A stretch of DNA of 37,875 nt from Saprospiraceae bacterium. GTDB taxonomy: Bacteria > Bacteroidota > Bacteroidia > Chitinophagales > Saprospiraceae. Position numbers and translations under genes: made by a program. The notes under the pieces were generated by a model. It was not told the origin of the DNA. It was given only the letters and a program-made list of their open reading frames with translations, and did no database searches. Position 1 is the first letter of the stretch, and each line of letters begins with the position of its first letter. Positions 23,644-32,791 of this stretch are shown here, one piece after another. The stretch spans positions 1 to 37,875 of the forward strand of contig JAJTER010000021.1 of NCBI GenBank assembly GCA_021299835.1, written 5' to 3'.

Positions 23644-25074
23644 TTAAGCGAAAAGATCCATAACGGCTTTCCCTTTTCCATCGGGTGTAGTATAAAATGG
23701 TCTTTTTTCAACGTCATAATTTGTATCCGGAGAAATGCCCAGGGCATGATAAATAGTTTGGTGCAGACCATCAATTTTTATTGGGTTTTCAATGGTTTTA
23801 CATGGCCTTTCATCCGCTGTTTTTCCGTAAGCAAACCCTTTTTTTATACCGCCGCCAAACATTAAAACTGAACAACCGTCCGTAAAATGCCTGTGCATAC
23901 CATAATATTTCAGTTCGTGCAGAATATCTGGTTGATTGACTTGCTCCTTTACTTTCAGTTCTGGACGCCCCTCTACCATCATATCGCGGCTAAACTCACT
24001 GGCTAAAATAATCAGCGTTCTGTCCAAGTGCCCTGATTCATCTAAATCTCTGATGAGTTGGGCAATGGGTCTATCTATTTGTTTTTTCATTGCCGCCAGT
24101 CTGGTATGACCATTGTCGTGAGTATCCCAGCCAAAAAATGGTTCGTATTCCGTGGTAACACTGATAAAACGGGCGCCTTGTTTGGTCAATCTTTTTGCCA
24201 GTAAACAACCCAGTCCGAAGCGACCAGTGTTATAGGCATCATAAGATTCTTTTGGCTCGTCCAATAAATTAAAAGCGGCTGATTCGGGGGAATGTAGCAA
24301 GCTATATGCCTGTTCCATAGAACGTTGTAAGGATTCTTTCTGATAATCACTTCCATATTCTCCAATAGGTGAGGTAGAAGTCAATTCCTTATAGAGTTTA
24401 TTTCTGGCTTCAAATCTTTTCAAATTCATGCCTATCGGGGGACGAACACTATCTAAACCCTGACTTGGATCGGGAATAAAGAACGGGCCATATTCATTTC
24501 CCAGAAATCCAGCGGTGTGAAATGCTTTTAATTCCTCAGCTTCTCCTACGGTGAATCGCTGGCCAATATCTATAAATGCTGGAATTACGGGGTTTTTAGG
24601 TCCCAATTCTTTTGCTATCCATGCACCTATGTGAGGAGCTGCCACAGTTTGTGGCGGTTCATAACAGGTGTGCCAATTAAATTGATGCCGAGAATGTAAA
24701 ATATGTCCTAAATCGGCAGCCACATAAGAGCGAATAACGGTCCCTTTATCCATTACTTTGCCAATTTCCTGCAATCCTTCTGAAAATGATATACCATCAA
24801 GAACGGTCGGAACACTTGGAAAAGTGGAAAGAACGCGATTTCCTTCCATCCCTTTTTCAAAAGGGGTATATTTCTTAGGGTCAAAGGTTTCCGTATGTGC
24901 CATTCCTCCCGCCATCCATAGTAATATAACTGTGTCGGCCGTACTGGTGTCTATTGGTTTTGATCTGGCACAACTAGTTAGTAGTGAGGACATTGGTGCA
25001 CCAGCAGCCAAAGCGGCCAAGGTAGCTTGTGAGGCAGTTTTTAAAAATTCACGCCTATTCCATGCATTTTTCAT
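23644..25074 (-). CDS. DUF1501 domain protein with Tat signal
   Basis: A 476-residue protein whose N-terminus has a twin-arginine signal, NRREFLKTASQATLAALAAG, followed by LLTSC, a possible lipobox, so it is exported folded and possibly lipid-anchored. VILLWMAGGMAHTETFDPK, the DTHDNGH segment and IILASEFSRD are typical of the DUF1501 family, distantly related to the sulfatase/alkaline phosphatase superfamily. In Planctomycetes and Verrucomicrobia the family nearly always pairs with DUF1549/DUF1553 cytochrome proteins, as here: it follows that gene by 19 nt. The catalysed reaction is not established. It is the last gene of the GH29 operon. Confidence 0.92.
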   Translation of the reverse strand: MKNAWNRREFLKTASQATLAALAAGAPMSSLLTSCARSKPIDTSTADTVILLWMAGGMAHTETFDPKKYTPFEKGMEGNRVLSTFPSVPTVLDGISFSEGLQEIGKVMDKGTVIRSYVAADLGHILHSRHQFNWHTCYEPPQTVAAPHIGAWIAKELGPKNPVIPAFIDIGQRFTVGEAEELKAFHTAGFLGNEYGPFFIPDPSQGLDSVRPPIGMNLKRFEARNKLYKELTSTSPIGEYGSDYQKESLQRSMEQAYSLLHSPESAAFNLLDEPKESYDAYNTGRFGLGCLLAKRLTKQGARFISVTTEYEPFFGWDTHDNGHTRLAAMKKQIDRPIAQLIRDLDESGHLDRTLIILASEFSRDMMVEGRPELKVKEQVNQPDILHELKYYGMHRHFTDGCSVLMFGGGIKKGFAYGKTADERPCKTIENPIKIDGLHQTIYHALGISPDTNYDVEKRPFYTTPDGKGKAVMDLFA

Positions 25075-25093
25075 TTCACTAAATTTGAATCTT

Positions 25094-27055
25094 TTAATAA
25101 ATTAATTGAAATTCAGGGAGCAGTGTTAAGGCCCAAACCAAATCCTGAATCTCTGAGCCATTAGGCTTTTCAGACAATAAGGCATTTGTTGCTCTTCTCT
25201 CTCTTATTGTGGGCGTTCGTCCTAAAAAATTCAGGAAAAGAGAATCTGTTAACTGGTCTTTACTTAGGTTGGATAATAACCATTTTTCTGACCCCAGCTG
25301 TAATCTGGTATTTAAAATCTGACCATTTGTCACCTCAAGCGCCTGAATTAAATTGGATTGGCTATTTCTACTTGCCCCAACATTTTCCCTGTTAGGCCTG
25401 CCCAAGGCGGTCATGAAAATATCATTTTTCACCATGGAAGCCCTCACAAAGGGAGATTTAATATCATTCATTTGCGGAAAGTGCTTTTTAACGAAATTTG
25501 AGTCGGTGTAAACAGGGTAAAATGCCTTACTTATAGCATCGGCAAATTGTTCGGCAGAAAGCCTCCTGCGAACCATTCCCTGAAAAACGTAGTCTTTTGA
25601 TATTAATTTTTCAGGTTCTTCAAAAGCGACAGACGGTTGCTGATAGGTTTTAGAAGTTAAAATCTGATACATTACCTTTTTAATGTCATAATCGTTCCGC
25701 ACAAAATCAAAGGCCATCCAATCCAGTAAGTCCTGGTCCCATGGCAGGTTATCCATAAAATCAAGGGGTTCAATAAAACCTCTGCCCATAAACTGTGCCC
25801 AGATCCGATTTACAAAAGTGCGGGACAAGCGGCCATTTTTTTCCTGAACCAACAGTCCCGCCAAATCTTTTAATCGCTCCATTCGGTCATTGGTTTCTTT
25901 TAATTTCCCTAAGGAAGGAAAAAGAAGATTATTCGAAGCAATTTTACCGGTAGGCTGGTCGCATCGGTATATTTCGAGGGGCTCCTCAGCAAAAATATTA
26001 GCAAAACCATAAGCATCCTCAAGTTTCCAGTCACTGATAAAACTGTTATGACAAGAGGCACATTTTAAATTTAATCCTAAAAATACCTGCGCTACATTCT
26101 GTGCCGCCTGCATTTCTACCCGCTGACTTGCATTGATTGTTCCACGCCATTGAATGCCTTTGATGAAACCCGCTGAAGGTTCTGAAGGGCTGATAAGCTG
26201 ATGAACAATAGAGTCGTACGATTTATTTTTTGTTAATGATTCATATAACCAAGGGGTAATAGCGCTTCTCCCTCCAGTTATGTAACCCGTTCCAGAATAA
26301 TCATTTCTCAACAAATCATTCCAGAAGGTTAACCAATGTTGGGCATAAACGGTGTCTTTAGACAGCAATGTTTTAACCAATCTATCCCTTTTCTTAGGGT
26401 TTTTATCCTCGTTGAATGCTTTTATTTCATTTGGCGTGGGAAGTAATCCTAAAACATCCAGGTAAACCCTGCGAATAAATAAAGGATCGGCAACAGGATC
26501 TTTCCATTGCACCTTATTTTTTTCAAAATATACATCGACAAATAAATCGATAGGATTTGTAAGACCCTTTTTGGGGGTGGGCACTTTGGGCAACCTATGT
26601 TCGAAAGGAGCTAATCTGTATACCGATGTAGTCATACTATCGGACCAGGGTGCTCCTGCTTCAACCCATTTTATAAGCGTTTGAACTTGATCTTTCGTTA
26701 GTTTTTCTCCTTTTGAGGGCATATATTCTTTGTGACTATGCGGAAGCGTAATGCGCCGTATTAATTCACTTTTGTCAATGTCTCCGGCTATAATTACAGG
26801 ACCATCATCACCTCCGGCAAACGCGGCGGCTTTAGTATGCAGTTGAAGGCCGCCCTTACTTTTAACCTCCCCATGACAAGAATAACAGTGATGGGCAAAA
26901 ATAGTCCTGGCTTCAATGTTTAATTGATTAAGGTCATTGGGGTCTGAAATCGGGGCTTTTTCCTCTTTATTGATATAAAAATAACCTGATAGAAGAAGAA
27001 TACCTGTAATTAGGCTATAACGAAGAAGGTTCGATGATAAAGTGGGTAAAGCCAA
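25094..27055 (-). CDS. DUF1549/DUF1553 protein with N-terminal cytochrome c (PSCyt1/PSD1)
   Basis: A 653-residue protein anchored by an N-terminal membrane helix (about 11-28). The PSCyt1 heme domain follows, with CYSCH at 57-61 and a likely Met ligand in EYMPSKG (Met112). DUF1549 spans about 165-350 (PLFIRRVYLDVLGLLPTPNE) and contains a second CxxCH, CASCH at 332-336. DUF1553 follows from about 395 (GRLSRTFVNRIWAQFMGRGF). Such proteins are thought to carry electrons or act on glycans outside the cytoplasm, but no biochemistry is settled. It lies 28 nt after a small exported-protein gene and 19 nt before DUF1501, in the alpha-fucosidase operon. Confidence 0.92.
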   Translation of the reverse strand: MALPTLSSNLLRYSLITGILLLSGYFYINKEEKAPISDPNDLNQLNIEARTIFAHHCYSCHGEVKSKGGLQLHTKAAAFAGGDDGPVIIAGDIDKSELIRRITLPHSHKEYMPSKGEKLTKDQVQTLIKWVEAGAPWSDSMTTSVYRLAPFEHRLPKVPTPKKGLTNPIDLFVDVYFEKNKVQWKDPVADPLFIRRVYLDVLGLLPTPNEIKAFNEDKNPKKRDRLVKTLLSKDTVYAQHWLTFWNDLLRNDYSGTGYITGGRSAITPWLYESLTKNKSYDSIVHQLISPSEPSAGFIKGIQWRGTINASQRVEMQAAQNVAQVFLGLNLKCASCHNSFISDWKLEDAYGFANIFAEEPLEIYRCDQPTGKIASNNLLFPSLGKLKETNDRMERLKDLAGLLVQEKNGRLSRTFVNRIWAQFMGRGFIEPLDFMDNLPWDQDLLDWMAFDFVRNDYDIKKVMYQILTSKTYQQPSVAFEEPEKLISKDYVFQGMVRRRLSAEQFADAISKAFYPVYTDSNFVKKHFPQMNDIKSPFVRASMVKNDIFMTALGRPNRENVGASRNSQSNLIQALEVTNGQILNTRLQLGSEKWLLSNLSKDQLTDSLFLNFLGRTPTIRERRATNALLSEKPNGSEIQDLVWALTLLPEFQLIY

Positions 27056-27083
27056 AACAAATGAATTTAGGGTTTTAAAAAAT

Positions 27084-27332
27084 CTATTCTTTTTTTACCA
27101 CCAGGGAAACACCATCCAAAGTGAAATAATATATATACTCTAATTTTGACAATGAATAGCTTACGCTTTGTCCCTGAAATATTAACATTCCGGATATCAT
27201 TCCCAATATTTTTGTTCCCTTGAAAAATTCCTCAGCTTTATTTTCAAAATAACCTATAAATGGGTCATTATGAGCTTGCATCAGCTGAAAACTTACAATT
27301 ATTAGGAAAATAATGAGAATGTATTTTTTCAT
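27084..27332 (-). CDS. Small exported protein of unknown function
   Basis: An 82-residue protein. MKKYILIIFLIIVSFQLMQA is a clear signal peptide, leaving about 62 mature residues with no cysteine and no motif I recognise. The C-terminus alternates hydrophobic and polar residues (LSKLEYIYYFTLDGVSLVVK), suggesting a beta-rich fold. It is likely real because its start codon overlaps the stop of the fucosidase gene by 4 nt (ATGA) and the next operon gene begins 28 nt downstream. It may be a partner of the fucosidase or of the cytochrome protein. Confidence 0.68.
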   Translation of the reverse strand: MKKYILIIFLIIVSFQLMQAHNDPFIGYFENKAEEFFKGTKILGMISGMLIFQGQSVSYSLSKLEYIYYFTLDGVSLVVKKE

Positions 27333-28690
27333 TTTTTGTCCAGTAAAGGATTTGGAGAGGCTCTTAAATACAAATTCACTTCCAATAATTGATTGGAAGG
27401 TAGTGGATTTTCAAAGCGAATTCGAATTTTAGGAGCGGTTGTTTTGGGTAAAATGAGCCATCTTTGGTAACCGACGGTGGTCGCTTCACCAAGTAAAACC
27501 CACTGATTATCTACCCAGGCTTCTACTTTCCAACCATCAATTATTTGCCCCTGGCTTATATTTTCCTTAAGAGATATGACGTCAAAGGTTTTTTTACCTT
27601 TTAATTCAACAACCACAGCATTATTTTCCAGTTTCCCTTTAGATAATTTTTCTAGTTTGTTATCAATAAAAGTGGCATCTAAACGAGCTCTTAATTGCAT
27701 GAGCGCGATAGAATCGGCAGCATTTACAAGTCCCTCTCTGTCAATGGGTATATTCAATAGCAGATTTGTATTTCGGCCCACGGACTCAAAATAAATTTTT
27801 TCCAATTGATCTGCAGATTTGACTTTTGTATCTTCTTCCGGATGATAAAACCAACCTGGTCTGATAGACACATCAGTTTCAGCTGGCCACCATAAATCTC
27901 CATTTTTAATGCCTGCCTGAAGAAGTGGAATAGGTGCATCCTCACTTGGATTTCTTTGTTTTGAGTCGAATGTGCACCAATTGGTCTCTGAAGCTACCCC
28001 TCTTTCGTTTCCAACCCATCTTATATCGGCGTAACCCGCTCCAAAAACCAGTGCATCGGGTTGCAGGGAACGAATAGTTTCGTTAAATAAGGTCCAATCA
28101 TACGCCTGATATTTTTCAGGATTTTCACGATCTCCGTTGGCACCATCAAACCAAACTTCGAAAATAGGTCCGTATTGAGTTAAAATCTCTTTTAACTGGT
28201 TATTAAAATAGGTATTATACGCCTGATCATCTTTTCCATAAATAGGATTATTCCTGTCCCAGGGGGAGATATAAAAGCCCAATTTAATGCCATATTCTTT
28301 GCATGCTTCAGAGAGTTCCTTTAAAATATCTCCTTTTCCATTTTTCCAGCTACTGTTGGCTACGTCATGTTCTGTGTAAGATGAAGGCCAAAGGCAAAAA
28401 CCATCGTGGTGCTTAACCGTTAAAATGATAGCTTTCATACCTGCCTTTTTCGCTATTCTGGCCCATTGTCTGCTATCTAAATTTTGTGGGTTAAATATTT
28501 TTGGATTTTCTGCCCCTTCGCCCCATTCCAGATTAGTGAATGAGTTAACTCCAAAATGGATAAACATATAATATTGCATCTCATGCCAACGCAGTTGTTG
28601 AGCACTTGGCTTTGTGAGCGTGGCAGATTGCGAAAATAAAAAATGGGTAGATAATAGTATTGAAATAACAAAGAAGAAAGTACGATTCAT
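27329..28690 (-). CDS. Alpha-L-fucosidase, GH29
   Basis: A 453-residue secreted glycoside hydrolase with a signal peptide ending near LFSQ. The GH29 barrel shows MFIHFGVNSF (His45), LTVKHHDGFCLWPS (His94, His95), GFYISPWDRN and VWFDGANG, with the nucleophile Asp182. GH29 enzymes release terminal alpha-linked L-fucose. A C-terminal domain (about 350-453) looks like a beta-sandwich of the kind often fused to GH29. It heads a minus-strand operon with a small exported protein, the DUF1549/1553 cytochrome protein and DUF1501. No sulfatase or fucose-catabolic gene is visible in the window. Inverted repeats in the upstream gap may be regulatory. Confidence 0.94.
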   Translation of the reverse strand: MNRTFFFVISILLSTHFLFSQSATLTKPSAQQLRWHEMQYYMFIHFGVNSFTNLEWGEGAENPKIFNPQNLDSRQWARIAKKAGMKAIILTVKHHDGFCLWPSSYTEHDVANSSWKNGKGDILKELSEACKEYGIKLGFYISPWDRNNPIYGKDDQAYNTYFNNQLKEILTQYGPIFEVWFDGANGDRENPEKYQAYDWTLFNETIRSLQPDALVFGAGYADIRWVGNERGVASETNWCTFDSKQRNPSEDAPIPLLQAGIKNGDLWWPAETDVSIRPGWFYHPEEDTKVKSADQLEKIYFESVGRNTNLLLNIPIDREGLVNAADSIALMQLRARLDATFIDNKLEKLSKGKLENNAVVVELKGKKTFDVISLKENISQGQIIDGWKVEAWVDNQWVLLGEATTVGYQRWLILPKTTAPKIRIRFENPLPSNQLLEVNLYLRASPNPLLDKK

Positions 28691-28696
28691 TTAGTG

Positions 28697-28723
28697 TAGG
28701 TATTGTTTCGACTAATATACCTA
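28697..28723. promoter_or_regulatory. Inverted repeat upstream of the fucosidase operon
   Basis: TAGGTAT (28697-28703) and ATACCTA (28717-28723) form perfect 7-bp arms with a 13-nt spacer, starting 7 nt before the fucosidase start codon. The geometry fits a dimeric regulator binding over the promoter or leader, or a leader hairpin. Confidence 0.35.
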
Positions 28724-28726
28724 TCT

Positions 28727-28754
28727 AAAATGAAAAATTAAAACTTTTCATTTT
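28727..28754 (-). terminator. AT-only stem-loop after the membrane acyltransferase gene
   Basis: AAAATGAAAA and TTTTCATTTT form perfect 10-bp arms around an 8-nt loop between the acyltransferase stop and the fucosidase start. A second hairpin TTTGGTA / TACCAAA (28784-28800) overlaps the acyltransferase stop codon. Neither is followed by a clean T-run on the minus strand, so the terminator role is tentative. Confidence 0.35.
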
Positions 28755-28792
28755 AAAAAACACAAGATTCTATCGAAACAAACTTTGGTATT

Positions 28793-29989
28793 TTACCAAA
28801 TACCAATATTGGTCGATAAGCGATTAATCCACTGCTTGACCTGATCGAGCACTTGTTTTAATAAACGTTTACCCATTACATGTACATAGCGTCTGAGGTA
28901 TCTCAATCTCCCTGGGATGTGCAACGCTAATTTGGTTCTTATTTCTTCAATGTATTTGATATAAACAATGGCCGCCAAAACAAAAAGAATAGCTCCAATG
29001 ATAACAGGTACTGGGTGCCAGGTGAACTGGCCAAATGTTTTGATGCCAATACCTAACCAGGTACCATAAAGTACCACGTAATGAGTGGCATAAATAGTCA
29101 GGGTTTCCGAACCTATTTTTAACATCAACGGGGGGAATGTGATGATTTTCTCCAAGAAGATAAATAGGGAAATAATGATTAGCACATGCCCAAATCGCCA
29201 GAATAATACGTTATCGTACGCTAATTTTATAAAATTTTCCCAACCTGTCCACTGATGTAGCAAAAGTAATCCCTTAGTGGAGAAAAAATGTATAGTTAGA
29301 CCTGCTGTCAATAAAATAGCTGGCCAATACCAGGTTCTGTATAAATATGTTTTGTGGAATAAATGCCATCCAAGTCCTGCCCCTAACAAAGTAAAGCCAA
29401 GCCAGGGTACGGGCAAGAAAAGAGACCCGTTATCAGCATCAAAATAATTCCTTAATACAATGGGTAAGAAGTCCCAATTGAAAGCCAGCCAGGTAGGATT
29501 TATTAAAAATATGAAAATGCCGCCTCCGAAATAGAGTAGAGGCAAGGAAATTTTAGTAATTAGGTGGAGGCAATATAATCCGATAAGAGCTAATAGTGCA
29601 AATCCTATATTGTGTAAAACGTCTAGAGCGGGATAACTTTTATAAAACCAACCTATTAAGAAGGCGGGGAAATTTACTTTTAAGAGGTAACCCAGGAATA
29701 TCAGAAAAAATCCGCGGCGAATACCTTTTCTAATCCTTTCATTTTCTTTTATAGGTCTTCCATCGCGAAGCAGCAAAAAGGTAAAAACAAGACCAGTAAC
29801 GGTGAAAAAGATAGGTGCTGTCATACCCCGCATAAAGAACCAGGTGGAATATAATGCATTTTCAAGATCTCTATAACGATAAGCAAGCATGGTATCTACA
29901 AAATGTCCTTGTAGCATCATCAATATGGCATAAGCCCTGATGGCATCTATAAATTGCAATCTATCCTTTACCGAACTTGCTTGCATCAT
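28793..29989 (-). CDS. DUF1624 / heparan-alpha-glucosaminide acetyltransferase-like membrane protein
   Basis: A 398-residue integral membrane protein with about 10 helices. RLQFIDAIRAYAILMMLQGHFVDTM at the N-terminus, with His29, matches the DUF1624 (heparan-alpha-glucosaminide N-acetyltransferase catalytic) signature, in which a conserved His takes part in transmembrane acetyl transfer. FFTVTGLVFTFLL and ERIRKGIRRGFFLIFLGYLL are further family-like helices. It may acetylate a surface sugar. It lies 81 nt after the DUF4340 gene on the same strand and may be co-transcribed with the gld operon. A general acyltransferase-3-like role cannot be excluded. Confidence 0.78.
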   Translation of the reverse strand: MMQASSVKDRLQFIDAIRAYAILMMLQGHFVDTMLAYRYRDLENALYSTWFFMRGMTAPIFFTVTGLVFTFLLLRDGRPIKENERIRKGIRRGFFLIFLGYLLKVNFPAFLIGWFYKSYPALDVLHNIGFALLALIGLYCLHLITKISLPLLYFGGGIFIFLINPTWLAFNWDFLPIVLRNYFDADNGSLFLPVPWLGFTLLGAGLGWHLFHKTYLYRTWYWPAILLTAGLTIHFFSTKGLLLLHQWTGWENFIKLAYDNVLFWRFGHVLIIISLFIFLEKIITFPPLMLKIGSETLTIYATHYVVLYGTWLGIGIKTFGQFTWHPVPVIIGAILFVLAAIVYIKYIEEIRTKLALHIPGRLRYLRRYVHVMGKRLLKQVLDQVKQWINRLSTNIGIW

Positions 29990-30070
29990 TATCTTTCTCT
30001 TTTCTGTTTTCTTTTAAACGCATCATTTAGTTATAAGTAACTTCTTTTGACACAAAAAATTAATGGATTA

Positions 30071-31066
30071 TTAATTTTGGGTAAAAAAATCAAAGCCTCT
30101 GAATATTTTCCTGAAAACACGATCTTGAATCAAGTAAAATTCTCCGTTTTCCTCTCCCGCGAAGTAGCGTTCAACAGTGCCGTTCTCATTCCTAAAAACG
30201 ACGCCTTCGTCAGAGGATTGCAGCGGATAAATGGGCCAAACTTTCAAGGTTCTTTGGGTTCCCTTTTTTTCTTGCAATGTAATAGTTACAAATGGGAGCG
30301 AATTTTCAATAGAATCTCTGTAAGGATTTCCTGTTTCAAAAGCTTCTGCACCTAATTTTTCAAAGCCTGATAAATACGCTATACCCCTGGCGTTTGCTAT
30401 TTTAACTATTTTTTTAGGGGTAGATGAAGATTCCAATTGGAAAGAGCCATTCTGCTGAGAAAGGGTAAAGGAAGCAAGCTGTTGTTTTGGGTAAATCATT
30501 TGAACACTCTTCAATTCATTTACATTATACTGGAAAATCGTTTTATCGCGCCACTCATTACCTCTCATCCTAAACCGGAAGCGCAAATTACCTTCCCAAC
30601 CAGCTAACTCTCCAATCATAGGCAAATCACTGTTTTCTCTGATGATATGTGTTCCCCGTTCATCAACCGTGCTACCACCGACGTAGTAACCCATGATTTT
30701 TTCATGATTCCGGTCAAATATCTCCACTCGTATTCCATTTTTTGCTAAATCATTTATGATGGCCGGAACGGCGGCTTGTGGAGGAACATATTTTATTTGT
30801 ATGCGGGCTATGGCATCCAATACATTTTCCATAACATTTGGATTGACAGGAAAACGATCATTGAGCAACCAGGAGGTTCCTTTTCTACTTAGTTTCACCT
30901 GTTCCCCATCTCTGTGGGTTATAAACAACTCATGAACGCGCCGCTTGTCTTCAATATGAAACGTTCTGTCTGGATCAACCAACGGTTTATTTTTTAGTTG
31001 AAGGAAGAGGAATCCAGCGCCTAATAGGACAAAAACAGACATTAAAATAAACGTTTCTCGACGCAT
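30071..31066 (-). CDS. DUF4340 domain protein
   Basis: A 331-residue protein with one N-terminal membrane helix (about 6-23) and a large extracytoplasmic part. The pattern of short repeats such as VHELFITHRDGEQVKLSRKG, TSWLLNDRFPVNPNVMENVL and VGGSTVDERGTHIIREN is typical of DUF4340, which in Bacteroidota and elsewhere neighbours GldG-type ABC components. It begins 12 nt after gldG, so it is probably an accessory of that transporter. No catalytic motif is seen. Confidence 0.85.
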   Translation of the reverse strand: MRRETFILMSVFVLLGAGFLFLQLKNKPLVDPDRTFHIEDKRRVHELFITHRDGEQVKLSRKGTSWLLNDRFPVNPNVMENVLDAIARIQIKYVPPQAAVPAIINDLAKNGIRVEIFDRNHEKIMGYYVGGSTVDERGTHIIRENSDLPMIGELAGWEGNLRFRFRMRGNEWRDKTIFQYNVNELKSVQMIYPKQQLASFTLSQQNGSFQLESSSTPKKIVKIANARGIAYLSGFEKLGAEAFETGNPYRDSIENSLPFVTITLQEKKGTQRTLKVWPIYPLQSSDEGVVFRNENGTVERYFAGEENGEFYLIQDRVFRKIFRGFDFFTQN

Positions 31067-31078
31067 TGGTTTTTCTTG

Positions 31079-32779
31079 TTATTGGTAACGGCGTTGACGG
31101 ATAAAATGAAAGAGTAAACCACCCAGCGTTATAAGAACTAAAGGTAGCAAAAGATTAATGATTTGCCACTTAACCTTTTCCTCCTTAATTTTAGTGGTAT
31201 TTAATAATCGGAGTTTTATATCCTTACCCCTTGCTGCTATAATACCTTCATCGTCAGACAAATATTCCAACGCATTCAGTAAAAAATCTTTGTTGGAAAA
31301 GGTGTATTTTTCGAATTCATTATAACCGGCCGGTATTATTTTCCCAGTCTGTTTATCTATCCTATTCCGAATTAAATCAGCGTCAGAAATAACCATTATT
31401 TTGGTCTCCGGCGATTTTCCTACAAAAGGCCTACCTTGATTTTGAAGGGAAGAAAGCATATTGGCTGCTAATCTATTTTCAAAAAGAGATGAAAATGTCC
31501 CCTCTAATAATATGGCTACCGATTGAGGCCCTTTATTAAATAACTTTTCATCTAAAGGATATCTCATAAAGTCAAAATTCATGCGTAGAGGAAGGAATTG
31601 ATACCTACTTTCAGCAGAAGTTTGAAGTAAAACCGTCTTTTTTACCGGATATTTGGTTGCCACTGTATCAATGCCTCCGGCAAATTGCATATTGATGGGA
31701 CCTATGTTTTTTACGGCCGGATGATTACTATTGGGTATAACCACCAAATGATAAGGATACCTGAAATATTCAAATTGAGGGGCATTTCCAACCTGCCCTG
31801 TAGCTAAAGGTATCACGCTACTTTGCATATCCAGCAATAAATTAGGCTGTAATCGCGCACCATATTTGAATAGCAAATCATCTATATTCAGATTCCTTTC
31901 ATTAGGCAAATATTCTCCCCGACGCAAGCTATCTAAATGAATGGCTATTTTATCAACGAGAAATAATAATCGGCCACCCTGCATGACATACTGGTCAATT
32001 TTGAAATTATCCTTATCGGAAAATGCCGTTTTGGGGGAAGAAATGATTAAGGTTTTTACTGTGCTGTCAATGGCGATGACGCTGTCGAGAACAATACGTC
32101 CGGTATTAAAAGTTTCCCTCAGGCTATTTTCTATATCAGCGGTTTCGGCGGGTAAACTTTCTCCATGGCCGTCCAGAAAAAGCAAGGTTGGTTTCGTACT
32201 TTGCTTTAACTGTTGAATGGCATGAATAAACTTATATTCCAACAGCGTAACTGCTTTATTTAGAATAACATCAGGGGGAACACCGGGAATTTGATTTTCC
32301 AGAAAATTAACAGGAATACTTCGCCCTTTGTAATAAAAAATGGCATAAGGGTAGGTGAGTTTTTGACTTCTCTCTCCATTTTCCCTGACATTTAGGCTCA
32401 CAGGGAGAACGCCGAGTTCAGCAAGTTGCTTTTTTCTTGTATTTACCTGCTCTGTATTTCCCGCTAAAGGATCTTCATACTGATAGGAAATAAGGGCATT
32501 TTCACTCTGAAAGTCAAGAAGCATGTCTTCCACCGATTCTTGTAAACGCTTATAACCTGCGGGAAAGTCACCCTGTAACAATACTTTGACAAAAACAACC
32601 TCGTCCAGATTGCGAAGCAACGATGTTGTAGCCGGTGTTAAGGTAAACCGCTGGTCTTCAGTAAGATCAAAGCGGGTGTAAAGAGGAAAATTCCCAATGC
32701 GGGAGTGCATTAAGACATTCAACAATATAATAATGCCTATGGCGAGGGAAAGATTGATTAAAGCTTGTTTATAACGCAT
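31079..32779 (-). CDS. gldG: Gliding-motility ABC transporter auxiliary protein GldG
   Basis: A 566-residue protein with membrane helices at both ends (about 8-25 and 541-560) and a large periplasmic domain between. The start of the domain, YTRFDLTEDQRFTLTPATTSLL, is the GldG signature. PTLLFLDGHGE and LIISSPKTAFSDKDNFKIDQ follow. GldG works with GldA and GldF as an ABC system required for gliding in Flavobacterium johnsoniae, though many non-gliding Bacteroidota also encode it. It lies 12 nt after gldF. The order gldA-unknown-gldF-gldG-DUF4340 indicates one operon. Confidence 0.94.
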   Translation of the reverse strand: MRYKQALINLSLAIGIIILLNVLMHSRIGNFPLYTRFDLTEDQRFTLTPATTSLLRNLDEVVFVKVLLQGDFPAGYKRLQESVEDMLLDFQSENALISYQYEDPLAGNTEQVNTRKKQLAELGVLPVSLNVRENGERSQKLTYPYAIFYYKGRSIPVNFLENQIPGVPPDVILNKAVTLLEYKFIHAIQQLKQSTKPTLLFLDGHGESLPAETADIENSLRETFNTGRIVLDSVIAIDSTVKTLIISSPKTAFSDKDNFKIDQYVMQGGRLLFLVDKIAIHLDSLRRGEYLPNERNLNIDDLLFKYGARLQPNLLLDMQSSVIPLATGQVGNAPQFEYFRYPYHLVVIPNSNHPAVKNIGPINMQFAGGIDTVATKYPVKKTVLLQTSAESRYQFLPLRMNFDFMRYPLDEKLFNKGPQSVAILLEGTFSSLFENRLAANMLSSLQNQGRPFVGKSPETKIMVISDADLIRNRIDKQTGKIIPAGYNEFEKYTFSNKDFLLNALEYLSDDEGIIAARGKDIKLRLLNTTKIKEEKVKWQIINLLLPLVLITLGGLLFHFIRQRRYQ

Positions 32780-32791
32780 GATGGAGTTGAC

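Noticed and set aside
23508-23774. 88-codon minus-strand reading frame overlapping the end of the DUF1501 gene
   Set aside because: Mostly a shadow of the DUF1501 gene in another frame; the part in the gap has no supporting motif or start signal.
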